Origin: Bacteroidota bacterium
GTDB taxonomy: Bacteria; Bacteroidota; Bacteroidia; Chitinophagales; Saprospiraceae
Direction of reading: 5' to 3'
Length of the DNA: 55,667 nucleotides
NCBI GenBank assembly: GCA_003045895.1
Contig: PZPC01000032.1
Location: forward strand, 1-55,667
Part shown: in pieces, positions 25,897 through 35,083 of the stretch
Layout: each line of letters begins with the position of its first letter
Position numbering within the stretch: position 1 is the first letter of the stretch
Translations under genes and position numbers: made by a program
Notes under the pieces: generated by a model
What the model saw: only the letters and a program-made list of their open reading frames with translations
Told to the model about the DNA's origin: nothing
Database searches by the model: none

Positions 25897-27687
25897 TTAG
25901 AAATTCATGGTGTATAAGACAAACACCTGGCTTAGGGTATAGTCGTTGTTGGGGTCGGTTTTACGGGCGAAACTGTAATTTTGGTACTGAAAAGTGACGT
26001 AAGTATCCTTTTTGAAGTTGTACCGCAGACCGGCACCCAGCAGGGCTTCGGTATCATCACTAACGAACGGATCGGGAAAATCCTTGACCACGTTGAAGGT
26101 TTCGATCAGGGGAATGTAATCGCGGCCATTGGACGTGAGGAAGGTGCCGCCGGCGAGCAACTCGAAGTTGGCGAACAATTCCGCTTCCAGCCCTATCTCC
26201 AGCAGGTTGGAATTCAAATCTACCTTTTCCACTTCCAATCCGCTGCGTGACGTATTTTCGTACTGGTAGCCCAGGGTCAGGCGCAGTTTGTTTTTCCAGT
26301 CGATCATCTTGTCAAAATTCACGTTGGCCATGGCCCGTATCAGGTTGAACGACTTCAGTTCATTGGTACCCTGGCCCCTGATCTCGTTCAGCACGGCGCC
26401 GGTGACACTGGCTTCGATCCGCTCGTCGGCAGGCTTCCAGTCCAGGCCAAACCGCAGGCCTTGCCGGTTGGGGGTAGCCCGGCCGTAGGGTGAGGTATTG
26501 CTCAGGCGCGGATCGTAATTCATGAGGCGATCCGACAACTGGAAGGTATACATAGACCGGTCGCGGGAAATGTCAAACAAGCCGGGCATCCGCACCATGT
26601 TGTCGGCGCCTACACGGTTGAAATAAGATTTCGGGCGGTCAAACCCAATTCTTTTGCTCTGGGCACCGATGCTGAAAAAGTCGGGCCCAACGTCCACGTA
26701 GGAGACCGAAAGCGTCAGGTGTTGGGGTTTGAGTTCCAGGGCTGCACCTACTTCCAGGAACGTGTCGTCGATTTTGTAGACACTTATCGAATCCTCCTCC
26801 AGTACATTCAGGTTGGAACGGCCCACCTCACCCCGCAGGTGAAGCCCCATTTTGCTTTGCTCCAGGATGGTGACATCGAAGTCGATCGTCGTCACGGCGT
26901 TCCGAATGCCGGAGTTGGCTTCCCCAACGGTGAGGTCATCCCAGGTGTAGGCCAGGTTGAGGCCCAGGTCAGCCTTGAGCCCCAGCGAATCGTTGAAGGT
27001 GTTGGAGAGCAGATCGACGCTACCGCCACCGACAAAACGCGTGGGGGTAGTGAAGAAATCGGCGCCCCGGATGCGGCTGATGAAAGCCATTACGTCAGCC
27101 GATTTCAATCCTTTGGAGAAGTTCAGGCCCATATCCACTTTGGCCCCCTGGAGGCGTCGTTGGTTGCCTTCTGCGTAGAATTGTTCGTAATAGATGAGGT
27201 CTTTTTGCGGTTGAAAGATGGATGGATTGTTGACCATGCCTTCTTCGTCGGGATTGAACAGGGTGAAGGGAGTCATCACCATATCCATATCGCCCACCCG
27301 GTAGCGGACAATATCGGCAATGATACCGCGCGCCCACAGTTCGCGCACCTCAATGCTTTGGCCTGCTCCAAAGAAGCCACCAAATTCGTTGCGCAGGCGC
27401 AGAATGGCCTGAACTTCGCTCTTTTCGTTGGGGGTGGCGTTGATGGCCAGGTCCAGCAGAAATTCACCATCCGTTACCCGGTCGACTTTCTCGGGGTTAT
27501 TGTCCATGATGGCTCCACCGAGTTCGGTCTGTTGAATAATCGTTCTTCCCAGTCCGTTGAAGTGTACCTTTTTGGCTTCCGCTTCTTTATCTGAAGGTAG
27601 GGCAGAGCCATCCTGGGCGTGGAGTAGGGGTGCCTGAATACAAATCAGGCCGAGAGAAAATGCTAGAAGAAGTAGTATATTTTTCAT
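25897..27687 (-). CDS. Outer-membrane beta-barrel protein, porin-like (second of pair)
   Basis: The start is ATG 27687 (MKNILLLLAFSLGLICIQAP), giving 596 residues with a signal peptide cleaved near HAQ. The body is a long series of amphipathic strands rich in alternating aromatic and polar residues, and the last residues are YTMNF, with the C-terminal Phe typical of outer-membrane barrels. There is no plug domain or TonB box, so it is not a TonB-dependent receptor. I infer a passive channel or barrel scaffold. It follows the first barrel gene by 24 bp. Confidence 0.78.
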   Translation of the reverse strand: MKNILLLLAFSLGLICIQAPLLHAQDGSALPSDKEAEAKKVHFNGLGRTIIQQTELGGAIMDNNPEKVDRVTDGEFLLDLAINATPNEKSEVQAILRLRNEFGGFFGAGQSIEVRELWARGIIADIVRYRVGDMDMVMTPFTLFNPDEEGMVNNPSIFQPQKDLIYYEQFYAEGNQRRLQGAKVDMGLNFSKGLKSADVMAFISRIRGADFFTTPTRFVGGGSVDLLSNTFNDSLGLKADLGLNLAYTWDDLTVGEANSGIRNAVTTIDFDVTILEQSKMGLHLRGEVGRSNLNVLEEDSISVYKIDDTFLEVGAALELKPQHLTLSVSYVDVGPDFFSIGAQSKRIGFDRPKSYFNRVGADNMVRMPGLFDISRDRSMYTFQLSDRLMNYDPRLSNTSPYGRATPNRQGLRFGLDWKPADERIEASVTGAVLNEIRGQGTNELKSFNLIRAMANVNFDKMIDWKNKLRLTLGYQYENTSRSGLEVEKVDLNSNLLEIGLEAELFANFELLAGGTFLTSNGRDYIPLIETFNVVKDFPDPFVSDDTEALLGAGLRYNFKKDTYVTFQYQNYSFARKTDPNNDYTLSQVFVLYTMNF

Positions 27688-27711
27688 ATCCAATGAGCTG
27701 GTTCTGATAGT

Positions 27712-29847
27712 CTAAAAGTAAGATTTTAATTCAATGGTCACTTCGCGGCCCCGGTAGTGGTCCAGGCTGAAGCTACGGTCTTCGAAGTTCATCCACCGGT
27801 GACGCACGTAGATGCCGGCACTGGGAGAAATCATCCAGTCGAAACCTACACCTACGCCGGTGCCTACCTGGTCGCGTGGCAGTTGAGACTCGAGGTCCCA
27901 TTCGGTAAAGGTGCCACCCTTGGCCACTTCTAACCCGAAATAACCGGTGACGATAAATTTGTCGAGCAGTTCATAGTAGAGATCAAATTCGTGGTACTGC
28001 ACAAAGAGGTAACTCTTGTCATCCAGGGACGGCAGGAGTGCTGCTTCCGACTTCGCCGAGCCCAAGGTGCCGAGGTAGAAAAAGTACAGGGGCCGATCGT
28101 TTAAGGCCATTTTGTATTTGCCTTGCAAGTCAACAGCATTGAAATACTTCCTGGTTTTAGGGGTCGCGGTGGCCGGATCAAGATCCGTTGTTAAGACTCT
28201 TTCTGATACGCCACGGAAGAAAGAAAACTGCCGGCCGTAGGGTCCGAAAACGGTAGCGGAGGTTGCGTTGGCCGGAAAAGGATTGTACACCCGGGAAAGG
28301 GCCAGTCCGTTGATCCGGTGGATGTAGGACAGGCTGGCGGAGCCGGGGTCTATTTCGGCGGCCAGTCCCCAACCGAGGTTGAGCCGGAGGTCACCGATTT
28401 CGACTCCGGTATTGAGGTTAACACCGCGGCGGTTGTGGGCCAACTGGTTGACCTGCGTGATCAAGCCACCAATAGCCAATTGCCCGGCAGCCGCTACGTT
28501 CGGGAAGTTGGCCTGGATGGCCGGGTTGTTGGTGGTATTGATTTCGCCGTTTTCGTTGTAGAAATTTTGGCTGATCTGGTAAAGCTGGACATCGAGCGGA
28601 ATGCCCGTCATCGCTTTGGGGGTCTTCACCCGTACCATGAGCGCTTCGCCCCAATCTTTATCGTAGATGGGGCTCTGGAAGCTGCCCGCTCCTAATTCGC
28701 CGGTAATATTGATTCCCTTCACGTCCAGGCTGAAGGACAGGGAGTGAACCTGGTAATTGCGCCAGTTCTTTTGCAGATCAATGCTGTCTATTGCCGTACG
28801 GCTGTCGATCAGGTTGTAGTTGACGGTGTTGCGCTTTTTGCCAAAGGTCGTACCGATCTTGCCGCCGGTGATGAAACTGGGGCGTACCCGCAGGTCACCC
28901 GCGAACCCGGCATAGGTGGGTATATTACCCGCCAGATTGGGATTGATAATGGTGGCAAAGGGGTCGTCCTGGGCATTGATCAAGCCACCATTGGGCTGGG
29001 TTTTGCCCCAGAACAGGTCGAAATTCATGTTCCCCGGCAGTTTGCCGCCATTGACAATGATGCCCTGAAAGGGTTGGAAGTTCCAGCGCAGGTCACCGAC
29101 GTTGACGGAACCCGTCTCGAAGTAGTTCTCGTACTTGGTCGTATTCGAGACGCCTTCCCAGGGGGTGCGATCGAAAATACTGTAACGGTCCAGTACCTGG
29201 TAAACGCCAATGGTGAAGGGGCTGAGGTTGTACCAGTGGATACCACCGGCGCGAACGCCAAAGTTGCCGGCTTCCGTCCGGAAGTTGCCGTAGAAATTCA
29301 ATCCGAGGTTGGTCTGAAACACGTTGTCTGCCGGCCCCGTACCCAGGTAAGGGTTGAGGAGGAAAAGTTCCGTTCCAAAACTGGTTTTTCCGTTCGGACG
29401 ACCCACTACATTGAGCGACATGGTCGGTTCGCGGTACCCATCACCCACGCCGTAGGCTTTTTCGTAAGGCGCCAGGTTGGGGTAAGGCTCGGTCATGTTT
29501 CGGCCGTACAGAAAAAGGCGATAATAGCCGAACACCGTAAGTGGCAGCGGTTTTTTGCGCAATTCTCCCCTTGGGTCAGTCAGACTGGCGCTGCGGAGAT
29601 CGGCCGCCGATTTGGCTAATTTTTCGTCCAATTGCCGCAATTTTTCGGCAATTATCGCAGCAGGGACAGAGCTGGAAGAATAGATCGGATCAGCTTCTTC
29701 CTGTTGGATGTCCTGGCCATAAAGCCCCCCACTAAGTAAAGTAGCAAGGACAATCAGCGGCAAGATGCCAGCAAAAGTGCGGATCTTTTGTCGCTTCCCT
29801 GTTTTTATTCGCCGTAGTGTTGGTTTTCTTCGTAAGAATTTCATCAT
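27712..29847 (-). CDS. Outer-membrane beta-barrel protein, porin-like (first of pair)
   Basis: The 711-residue protein (ATG at 29847 or 29844) has a long basic N-terminus before a hydrophobic signal (GILPLIVLATLLSGGLYGQ), then a short helix likely to form a coiled coil (IIAEKLRQLDEKLAKSAADLR, about 65-85) and a large barrel ending ELKSYF. A periplasmic coiled coil before a barrel is typical of trimeric porins of the OprP/OprB kind, but no sequence family is recognised. No plug or TonB box is seen. It is the first gene of the four-gene minus-strand operon and is divergent from the clan-A hydrolase gene. Confidence 0.76.
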   Translation of the reverse strand: MMKFLRRKPTLRRIKTGKRQKIRTFAGILPLIVLATLLSGGLYGQDIQQEEADPIYSSSSVPAAIIAEKLRQLDEKLAKSAADLRSASLTDPRGELRKKPLPLTVFGYYRLFLYGRNMTEPYPNLAPYEKAYGVGDGYREPTMSLNVVGRPNGKTSFGTELFLLNPYLGTGPADNVFQTNLGLNFYGNFRTEAGNFGVRAGGIHWYNLSPFTIGVYQVLDRYSIFDRTPWEGVSNTTKYENYFETGSVNVGDLRWNFQPFQGIIVNGGKLPGNMNFDLFWGKTQPNGGLINAQDDPFATIINPNLAGNIPTYAGFAGDLRVRPSFITGGKIGTTFGKKRNTVNYNLIDSRTAIDSIDLQKNWRNYQVHSLSFSLDVKGINITGELGAGSFQSPIYDKDWGEALMVRVKTPKAMTGIPLDVQLYQISQNFYNENGEINTTNNPAIQANFPNVAAAGQLAIGGLITQVNQLAHNRRGVNLNTGVEIGDLRLNLGWGLAAEIDPGSASLSYIHRINGLALSRVYNPFPANATSATVFGPYGRQFSFFRGVSERVLTTDLDPATATPKTRKYFNAVDLQGKYKMALNDRPLYFFYLGTLGSAKSEAALLPSLDDKSYLFVQYHEFDLYYELLDKFIVTGYFGLEVAKGGTFTEWDLESQLPRDQVGTGVGVGFDWMISPSAGIYVRHRWMNFEDRSFSLDHYRGREVTIELKSYF

Positions 29848-30194
29848 ATGAGCAGGCTAAGTAATTGAGTACGTTATTGTCTGAACATCCCTGTTCCCAT
29901 TTGTATTAAGGTGTTTTGGCATGCAAGCGATAAAGAAAAACAAATTTTACTTTATTCTTGGTTTTTAAGAATGATATTTTGCGTTAAACCTTGCTTGACC
30001 AAGAAAATTGTAATTTCTTTGACACAAAAATAGACCAGTCAGTCACCAATACCCTTTTTTAAACTACATCTTACGTACATCTTTGCGTAAATTCGCCTAC
30101 ATCATTTCTACGTCATCGACGGATTGGTTTGGCTGGAATGGGGTATTTCAGTAATTTTTTGTCGCAATTATAATTTTTTAAAATAAGATACATC
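29848..30194. promoter_or_regulatory. Divergent control region of the carbohydrate locus
   Basis: This 347-bp AT-rich gap separates the two arms. On the minus strand, the reverse of CAAAAATA (30025-30032) is a TAnnTTTG match. On the plus strand, CATCTTTG (30078-30085) is one base off the box and would leave a leader of about 100 nt. Clear -33 elements were not found. No gene is visible. Confidence 0.45.
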
Positions 30195-31496
30195 ATGAGA
30201 ATTGTTCAATACGGCATTGCCTTGGTTTTTTTTATGACGACTGTGGTGCTGAGTGCTCAAATGAGTAGCCAGGTGAGTACGGGTCCGATAAAGGTAGAAA
30301 TTCGGGAAACGAATGGCAAATGGCAATTGTACCGGGGCGGAGAACCCTACTATATAAATGGTGTCGGTGGATCTACCTACCTGGATCGCGCCGTTGCGTA
30401 CGGTGCCAATTCTGTACGGGCCTGGAGTGCTGCTGATGCCGCCAAAATTCTCGACGAAGCCCAGGAAAAAGGGTTGACAGTGCTATTCGGTTTGTGGGTA
30501 GGGCAGGAACGCCAGGGCTTCGACTACGACGACGCTAAAAGCGTGGCCGCTCAGTTGGAACAATTTCGGGAAGTCGTTAAAATGTACAAAGACCACCCTG
30601 CGGTGTTGATGTGGGGAATCGGTAACGAGGCGGATCTTTTTTACAAAGATTTCAAAGTATGGAATGCCATCAATGACATTGCCAAGATGATCCACGAAGT
30701 TGATCCCAATCACCCTACCATGACGGTCACTGCCGGGTTGGATGTTGCGGAGGTACAATTGATCAAGGAAAGAGCGCCAGAGATCGATATCTACGGGATC
30801 AATACCTACGCAGCGTTAATTGGTATCGATAAGGAAATTCGGGCTTATGGTTGGGAAGGCCCTTACATCATCACCGAATGGGGCCCGAACGGACACTGGG
30901 AAGTACCCAAAACGGCCTGGGGGGTCCCCGTTGAGCAGTCGAGCAGCGAAAAAGCAGCTTATTACCAGGAACGCTACGAGCAGGGTATCGCAGCCGACCC
31001 CGACAAGTGCCTGGGATCCTACGTTTTCCTCTGGGGGCAAAAGCAGGAAACCACGTCTACCTGGTATGGCGTTTTTCTGGAAGATGGTACGGAAACCGAA
31101 GTCGTGGATGTGTTGGAATACGAATGGACGGGCAAATGGCCAGCCAATCGCTCTCCCCACATTGCTTCCCTCAAGATCAACGATGGAGCCGCCCTGGATA
31201 ACGTATACGTCAAGCCTGGCCAAACCTGTACCGTCGTGGCAGCAGTGACGGATCCCGATGGCGACGAGTTGAAGTATGCCTGGGAATTGGTGCCCGAAAG
31301 CACGGATATCCGGTCGGGCGGTGATGCCGAATCCAGGCCGGAAGCGATAGACATCGTGGTCAAGCCGGGCGCCGTACCGGGCACTATTACTTTCCGGGCG
31401 CCCAATAAAGTGGGTCCGTACCGGATGTTTGTCTACAGTTACGACGGACACGGTAATGCGGCTGCCGCCAACATTCCCTTCTACATCCAGAAATAG
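30195..31496 (+). CDS. Clan-A glycoside hydrolase, GH158-like candidate beta-1,3-glucanase
   Basis: The 433-residue protein has a signal peptide (about 1-21), a TIM-barrel catalytic domain (about 35-320) and a C-terminal Ig/PKD-like domain (about 325-433, VTDPDGDELKYAWELVP). The acid/base is Glu145 in WGIGNEAD and the nucleophile Glu228 in IITEWGPNG, as in clan GH-A. The two Glu are 83 residues apart; from memory this equals the spacing in the Bacteroides uniformis GH158 beta-1,3-glucanase, which also has an Ig-like domain. GH2-like or GH5-like assignments are alternatives. With GH16 and GH3 neighbours, endo-action on beta-1,3-glucan is likely. No lipobox is seen. Confidence 0.75.
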   Translation: MRIVQYGIALVFFMTTVVLSAQMSSQVSTGPIKVEIRETNGKWQLYRGGEPYYINGVGGSTYLDRAVAYGANSVRAWSAADAAKILDEAQEKGLTVLFGLWVGQERQGFDYDDAKSVAAQLEQFREVVKMYKDHPAVLMWGIGNEADLFYKDFKVWNAINDIAKMIHEVDPNHPTMTVTAGLDVAEVQLIKERAPEIDIYGINTYAALIGIDKEIRAYGWEGPYIITEWGPNGHWEVPKTAWGVPVEQSSSEKAAYYQERYEQGIAADPDKCLGSYVFLWGQKQETTSTWYGVFLEDGTETEVVDVLEYEWTGKWPANRSPHIASLKINDGAALDNVYVKPGQTCTVVAAVTDPDGDELKYAWELVPESTDIRSGGDAESRPEAIDIVVKPGAVPGTITFRAPNKVGPYRMFVYSYDGHGNAAAANIPFYIQK

Positions 31497-31522
31497 AGTG
31501 GGTTTAAATCAATCCAGCATCA

Positions 31523-31560
31523 GAAAAGGCCAAACTGCTAGTAGTTTGGCCTTTTCTTTG
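31523..31560 (+). terminator. Intrinsic terminator of the clan-A hydrolase gene
   Basis: GAAAAGGCCAAACT (31523-31536) pairs perfectly with AGTTTGGCCTTTTC (31543-31556) around a 6-base loop, with T-rich flanks. Confidence 0.88.
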
Positions 31561-31564
31561 CCAA

Positions 31565-31572
31565 TATCTTTG
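31565..31572 (+). promoter_or_regulatory. Bacteroidota -7 box of the small secreted-protein gene
   Basis: TATCTTTG is an exact TAnnTTTG match. It lies immediately after the terminator and about 100 bp before the ATG at 31671, so the gene has its own promoter and a long leader. Confidence 0.6.
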
Positions 31573-31599
31573 CAGTATTAAAAGTGAGCATCTGGTTTA

Positions 31600-31641
31600 A
31601 CCCCAAATTGAAATTGTTTGACCCCAAATTGAAATTGTTTA
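31600..31641 (+). repeat. 21-bp tandem repeat in the leader
   Basis: Two back-to-back copies of ACCCCAAATTGAAATTGTTT plus G or A (31600-31620, 31621-31641) lie in the presumed 5' leader. 21 bp is two helical turns. It could be a regulator site or affect RNA structure. Confidence 0.7.
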
Positions 31642-31670
31642 ACCCCCACCAGGCTCTCAAAATGCTGTTT

Positions 31671-32066
31671 ATGAAAAAATCAAATGAAATTTTAGGCGTA
31701 TTGGCCCTCGTCTTGATGGTAAACTTCGCCTTTGCACAACGACAATCCCCCGGATTTTTGACGAACACCACGGATGCACAATCGATCCAGGTGAATTTAT
31801 TGCAGTGGTCTTCACCTACCGCTCAGGTAACGATCAAGGATGAGCACAATCAGCCGTTGTTTAGTGAATTTGTCCGGCAGACCAACCGCTTTGAGCGGAA
31901 TTACCACCTGGAATACCTGGCCAGCGGGTCTTATTACCTGGTTGTAGAGGATGACACCATGATCAGCGTCCAACCCTTTACCATCAAGAATCAGGAAATA
32001 GCCCTGGAAGTAGCCAGCCGGAAAGACTCCCGGAAAGCTGGTGATTCAGCCAACATTCAACTGTAA
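31671..32066 (+). CDS. Small secreted protein with a T9SS-tail-like beta fold
   Basis: The start is set at ATG 31671 because MKKSNEILGVLALVLMVNFAFAQ is a clean signal peptide; earlier in-frame ATGs translate the leader repeats. The mature part (about 108 residues) has strands ending in ...YHLEYLASGSYYLVVEDD...VQPFTIKN, close to the Gly-x-Tyr-x-leu pattern of T9SS C-terminal or DUF3244-like domains. A whole protein of just this fold may be a small surface or periplasmic protein. It has its own promoter and terminator inside the carbohydrate locus. Confidence 0.72.
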   Translation: MKKSNEILGVLALVLMVNFAFAQRQSPGFLTNTTDAQSIQVNLLQWSSPTAQVTIKDEHNQPLFSEFVRQTNRFERNYHLEYLASGSYYLVVEDDTMISVQPFTIKNQEIALEVASRKDSRKAGDSANIQL

Positions 32067-32108
32067 AAAGGGGCTTCCAGCCCTTGATTCCGAACGCTAA
32101 AAACCAGT

Positions 32109-32145
32109 CGGCCGGCTTCTCTTACGAAGCCGGCCGTTTTTTTTT
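32109..32145. terminator. Intrinsic terminator between converging genes
   Basis: CGGCCGGCTT (32109-32118) pairs with AAGCCGGCCG (32127-32136), followed by nine T on the plus strand. It ends the small gene; a short A run before it could serve the minus-strand regulator gene. Confidence 0.9.
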
Positions 32146-32149
32146 GGAC

Positions 32150-35083
32150 TTAGACACTCAACATGAAATCAATCAAATTGGTATCAGCGTCCACATTGAG
32201 TTTCCGGCGCAAGCGGTACCGGCTGATCTCTACTCCCCGGACGGAGATATTCATCAGTGGCGCGATTTCTTTCGAAGAGAGGTTCATCCGCAGGTAGGCA
32301 CATATTTTTTGGTCTTTAGGCGTTAGCATAGGATATTGCTCCCGCAGGTGTTTGAGGAAATTTTCGTGCACCTGGTCGAAGTGGAATTCGAACTGTTCCC
32401 AATTGTCATCCAGGCGGGCATCTTCGACGATGGTGCGGATGAGCTTTTTTACCTGTTTTCGGTTTTCGGTCACCACATCAGGCAACAGCTTGTTGAGTTC
32501 CTGTTTAATTTTGTTGAGCATTTCCCCTTTTTGCACCAGGTGCATGGTAGCGGAAGCCAACTGGCTGTCTTTGTAATTGACCTCACCCAACAGCTTTTCA
32601 TTGTGTAAACGCAGGTATTCTGCTTCTGATTTTTCGACTTCCTTCTTGAATTCGACTTCTTTTTCCTGGAGTTTCAGCTGCTGTTCCTGTTTGAGTTGTT
32701 CTTGTTGTTGTTGCGTTTGGCGGTTGAAATAGCTAAAAACACCGAACAGCAACGCAAAAAAGCACAGGAAAAATAGAATTTTCGTCCACATGGTATTGTA
32801 CCAGGCTGGCTGGATGACAAAAGAAAAGCTGTCTGAACGACTGGTTTGGGCATAGGCATTGCGCGCTTCCACCAGAAACCGGTAATTGCCGGCAGGGAGA
32901 TTGGTGTATTCTTTTTCGGTTTGGGTCGACCATTCCGACCAATTGTCGGCGAATCCTTCCAGGCGGTAGCGGTATTCGACGTGCTTGATTTGTTCGTAAA
33001 AGGGCGTAGAGAAGGAAAAACGGAAGTCATTGAGTTTATTCGAAAATTGGAAAGGGACAACAGCGGCCGTGGTATCCAACGCCATGCCTGGCGCACTGCC
33101 GCCGAAAATGATGGAGTCTCCCGCTACAATGGAGGTCACACTGCGGATAATGGTTTGAAAAGGCAGTTGAAAATCTTTTTTGCTACTGGGGTCGTAATGG
33201 ATGAAGCCATTTTCGGTCGCAATGAAGACGTTGTTGCGGTCGTAGGCATAAACGTGTTCAAAACCCGCCATGATCTTCTCTTGCAGTTGGTTGAAGTAGA
33301 TTTTGTTGACCTGGTTAAAGATGCCCTGCTCTTTAACTTTTAACAACCCAAAATTGTCGTTTACCGAAAACCAGATATTGCGGGTCTGATCTTCCAGCAA
33401 GCGGTGAATATTGGCTTGTTCGCCAAAGAGCTGGTTGAAAACCGGACTTTTGATAAACCGATTGCTGGCTTCGTTGTACTGGTAGATGCCTTGGGGGGTG
33501 GTGAAGATCAATTGTTCGCGGATCTTGGCTACATTGATGTTGATCGCGGTGGGTAGGCCGTCTTTGGTGTCGTAAAAGGCGACTTCCCGGAGGGTGCGGG
33601 AGGCTACATCCAGGCTAATTTTGTAGAGTCCTTTATAGGCATGTGAAACCCAAATATGGCCAGCCTTGTCTTCCTCAATCACCCGTGCCGACTCATCGAA
33701 TCCGGCCAGTTTCTGGACCATTTTCCAGCTGGGTTTCAGACTGGCGACCGGAACGGCTTGCCGTTCGTACAGATACAGCCCAGAGTAGGTGCCCTCAATG
33801 GCATAGTTAGGGTGCTGTTCAAGTTGGACAAACTTCCAGGCGCCTTCAATATCCGATAGCGGAATGACCTGGTCTTGCCTGATCTGGTAGGCACCTTCAT
33901 GGAGACCTACAATCAGGTCATCTCCCAGTTTGTTGAGGCTCCACACCTGCCCCCTGATTCCTTTCACGGCCTGGAATTTGCCCGGTTTAAAGGGGTTTTC
34001 GTTTTTGGGCCAGTCGAGGGCATAAAGCCCCTGGTTGGTGCCCAGGTACAATTTTCCCTGGTGGATAATGGAGACATAGCCCGTTCCTTCAACGCCTTCC
34101 TCATTGCCAATGATCGAAAAAGGCGCACTGCTTTCTACGTAGTCGATTCCGTTGTCCAATCCCAGCCAAAGGTTTTTGTGTTTGTCTTGGAAGATGCACA
34201 GGACCGTATTGTTTTGCAGGCCATTGGCCTGGTTCAGGTGCATGGCGGGTGTGCCGTCGGCATCAATAATGACCAGGCCATTTTGGGCCGTACCAATAGC
34301 GTAGCGACCATCACTGAGCTGGGTGGCACTGTAGGCCTGGTGGGTAGTAAGGAAAGAAGATACTTCGGCGTCCCAGGGGGTGATACCAGAACGATCCATC
34401 AGGAAAAGCCCCTGGGTGGCAGCCACCAATAAGTATTGATCCTGTTGATAGGGTAGGATGGCGGCCAGGCGAATATGGGCAAGGGTGCTGCCCTGCGGCA
34501 CCGGGGTAAAATGATCCTGGTCCCAGACCAAGAGGCCCAACTGGTTGCTTTGGACAAAGAACTTTCCCCGGCATTCAAAGAAGGTCTCAAATTTCTGATC
34601 GGGGGTCACAACAACCAGCTTGCCCGCTTCCAGTAGGAAAATAGCTCTTTGAGAACAGAAGAATATTTGTTTCCCGAGGACAAAAATCTTCCAGATATCC
34701 GCGAAGCTTTGGTAATTTTCGGGGATGGAGTCGGTGAGGGAAACGTAATTGACGTTGCCAGAATCATCTGAGTTCAGGTACCCCAATTCGTCTTGTCCGC
34801 CCACGTAAAGCTGGCCGTTTAGGTCGGTGGCCAAAGAGCGGACAATGGTATGGTTGGGGAGTTGGTAAGTTCGCCAACTGGTTCCGTCAAATTCCAGCAA
34901 TCCTTTGTTGTTGCCAAAGTACATAATACCGCGGCTATCCTGAATGGCTGCCCAGTTTTGGGTGCCAGCGTGGTAATCCGATTTTTCGAAGTGGCTGATA
35001 ATAGGCGAGCCTACCGCAAAATGCTGTGCGATACTCCATAGGGGGAGCAGCAGACAACCGAGGATGAAATGAAACTTCTTCAT
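32150..35083 (-). CDS. Membrane-spanning propeller/Y_Y_Y/LuxR-type regulator
   Basis: The 977-residue protein has a signal peptide or first anchor, a periplasmic two-propeller sensor (about 25-690, with many 'two-component regulator propeller' strands such as GLLEFDGTSWRTY), a Y_Y_Y domain (about 695-760), one membrane helix (about 766-786), a coiled coil (about 790-880) and a C-terminal LuxR-type helix-turn-helix (about 915-977, LTPKDQKICAYLRMNLSSKEIAPLMNIS). There is no histidine kinase or receiver domain, so it is a one-component regulator like SusR-type proteins: glycan sensed outside, DNA bound inside. It lies amid the genes it probably controls and is divergent from the GH16 gene. Confidence 0.9.
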   Translation of the reverse strand: MKKFHFILGCLLLPLWSIAQHFAVGSPIISHFEKSDYHAGTQNWAAIQDSRGIMYFGNNKGLLEFDGTSWRTYQLPNHTIVRSLATDLNGQLYVGGQDELGYLNSDDSGNVNYVSLTDSIPENYQSFADIWKIFVLGKQIFFCSQRAIFLLEAGKLVVVTPDQKFETFFECRGKFFVQSNQLGLLVWDQDHFTPVPQGSTLAHIRLAAILPYQQDQYLLVAATQGLFLMDRSGITPWDAEVSSFLTTHQAYSATQLSDGRYAIGTAQNGLVIIDADGTPAMHLNQANGLQNNTVLCIFQDKHKNLWLGLDNGIDYVESSAPFSIIGNEEGVEGTGYVSIIHQGKLYLGTNQGLYALDWPKNENPFKPGKFQAVKGIRGQVWSLNKLGDDLIVGLHEGAYQIRQDQVIPLSDIEGAWKFVQLEQHPNYAIEGTYSGLYLYERQAVPVASLKPSWKMVQKLAGFDESARVIEEDKAGHIWVSHAYKGLYKISLDVASRTLREVAFYDTKDGLPTAININVAKIREQLIFTTPQGIYQYNEASNRFIKSPVFNQLFGEQANIHRLLEDQTRNIWFSVNDNFGLLKVKEQGIFNQVNKIYFNQLQEKIMAGFEHVYAYDRNNVFIATENGFIHYDPSSKKDFQLPFQTIIRSVTSIVAGDSIIFGGSAPGMALDTTAAVVPFQFSNKLNDFRFSFSTPFYEQIKHVEYRYRLEGFADNWSEWSTQTEKEYTNLPAGNYRFLVEARNAYAQTSRSDSFSFVIQPAWYNTMWTKILFFLCFFALLFGVFSYFNRQTQQQQEQLKQEQQLKLQEKEVEFKKEVEKSEAEYLRLHNEKLLGEVNYKDSQLASATMHLVQKGEMLNKIKQELNKLLPDVVTENRKQVKKLIRTIVEDARLDDNWEQFEFHFDQVHENFLKHLREQYPMLTPKDQKICAYLRMNLSSKEIAPLMNISVRGVEISRYRLRRKLNVDADTNLIDFMLSV

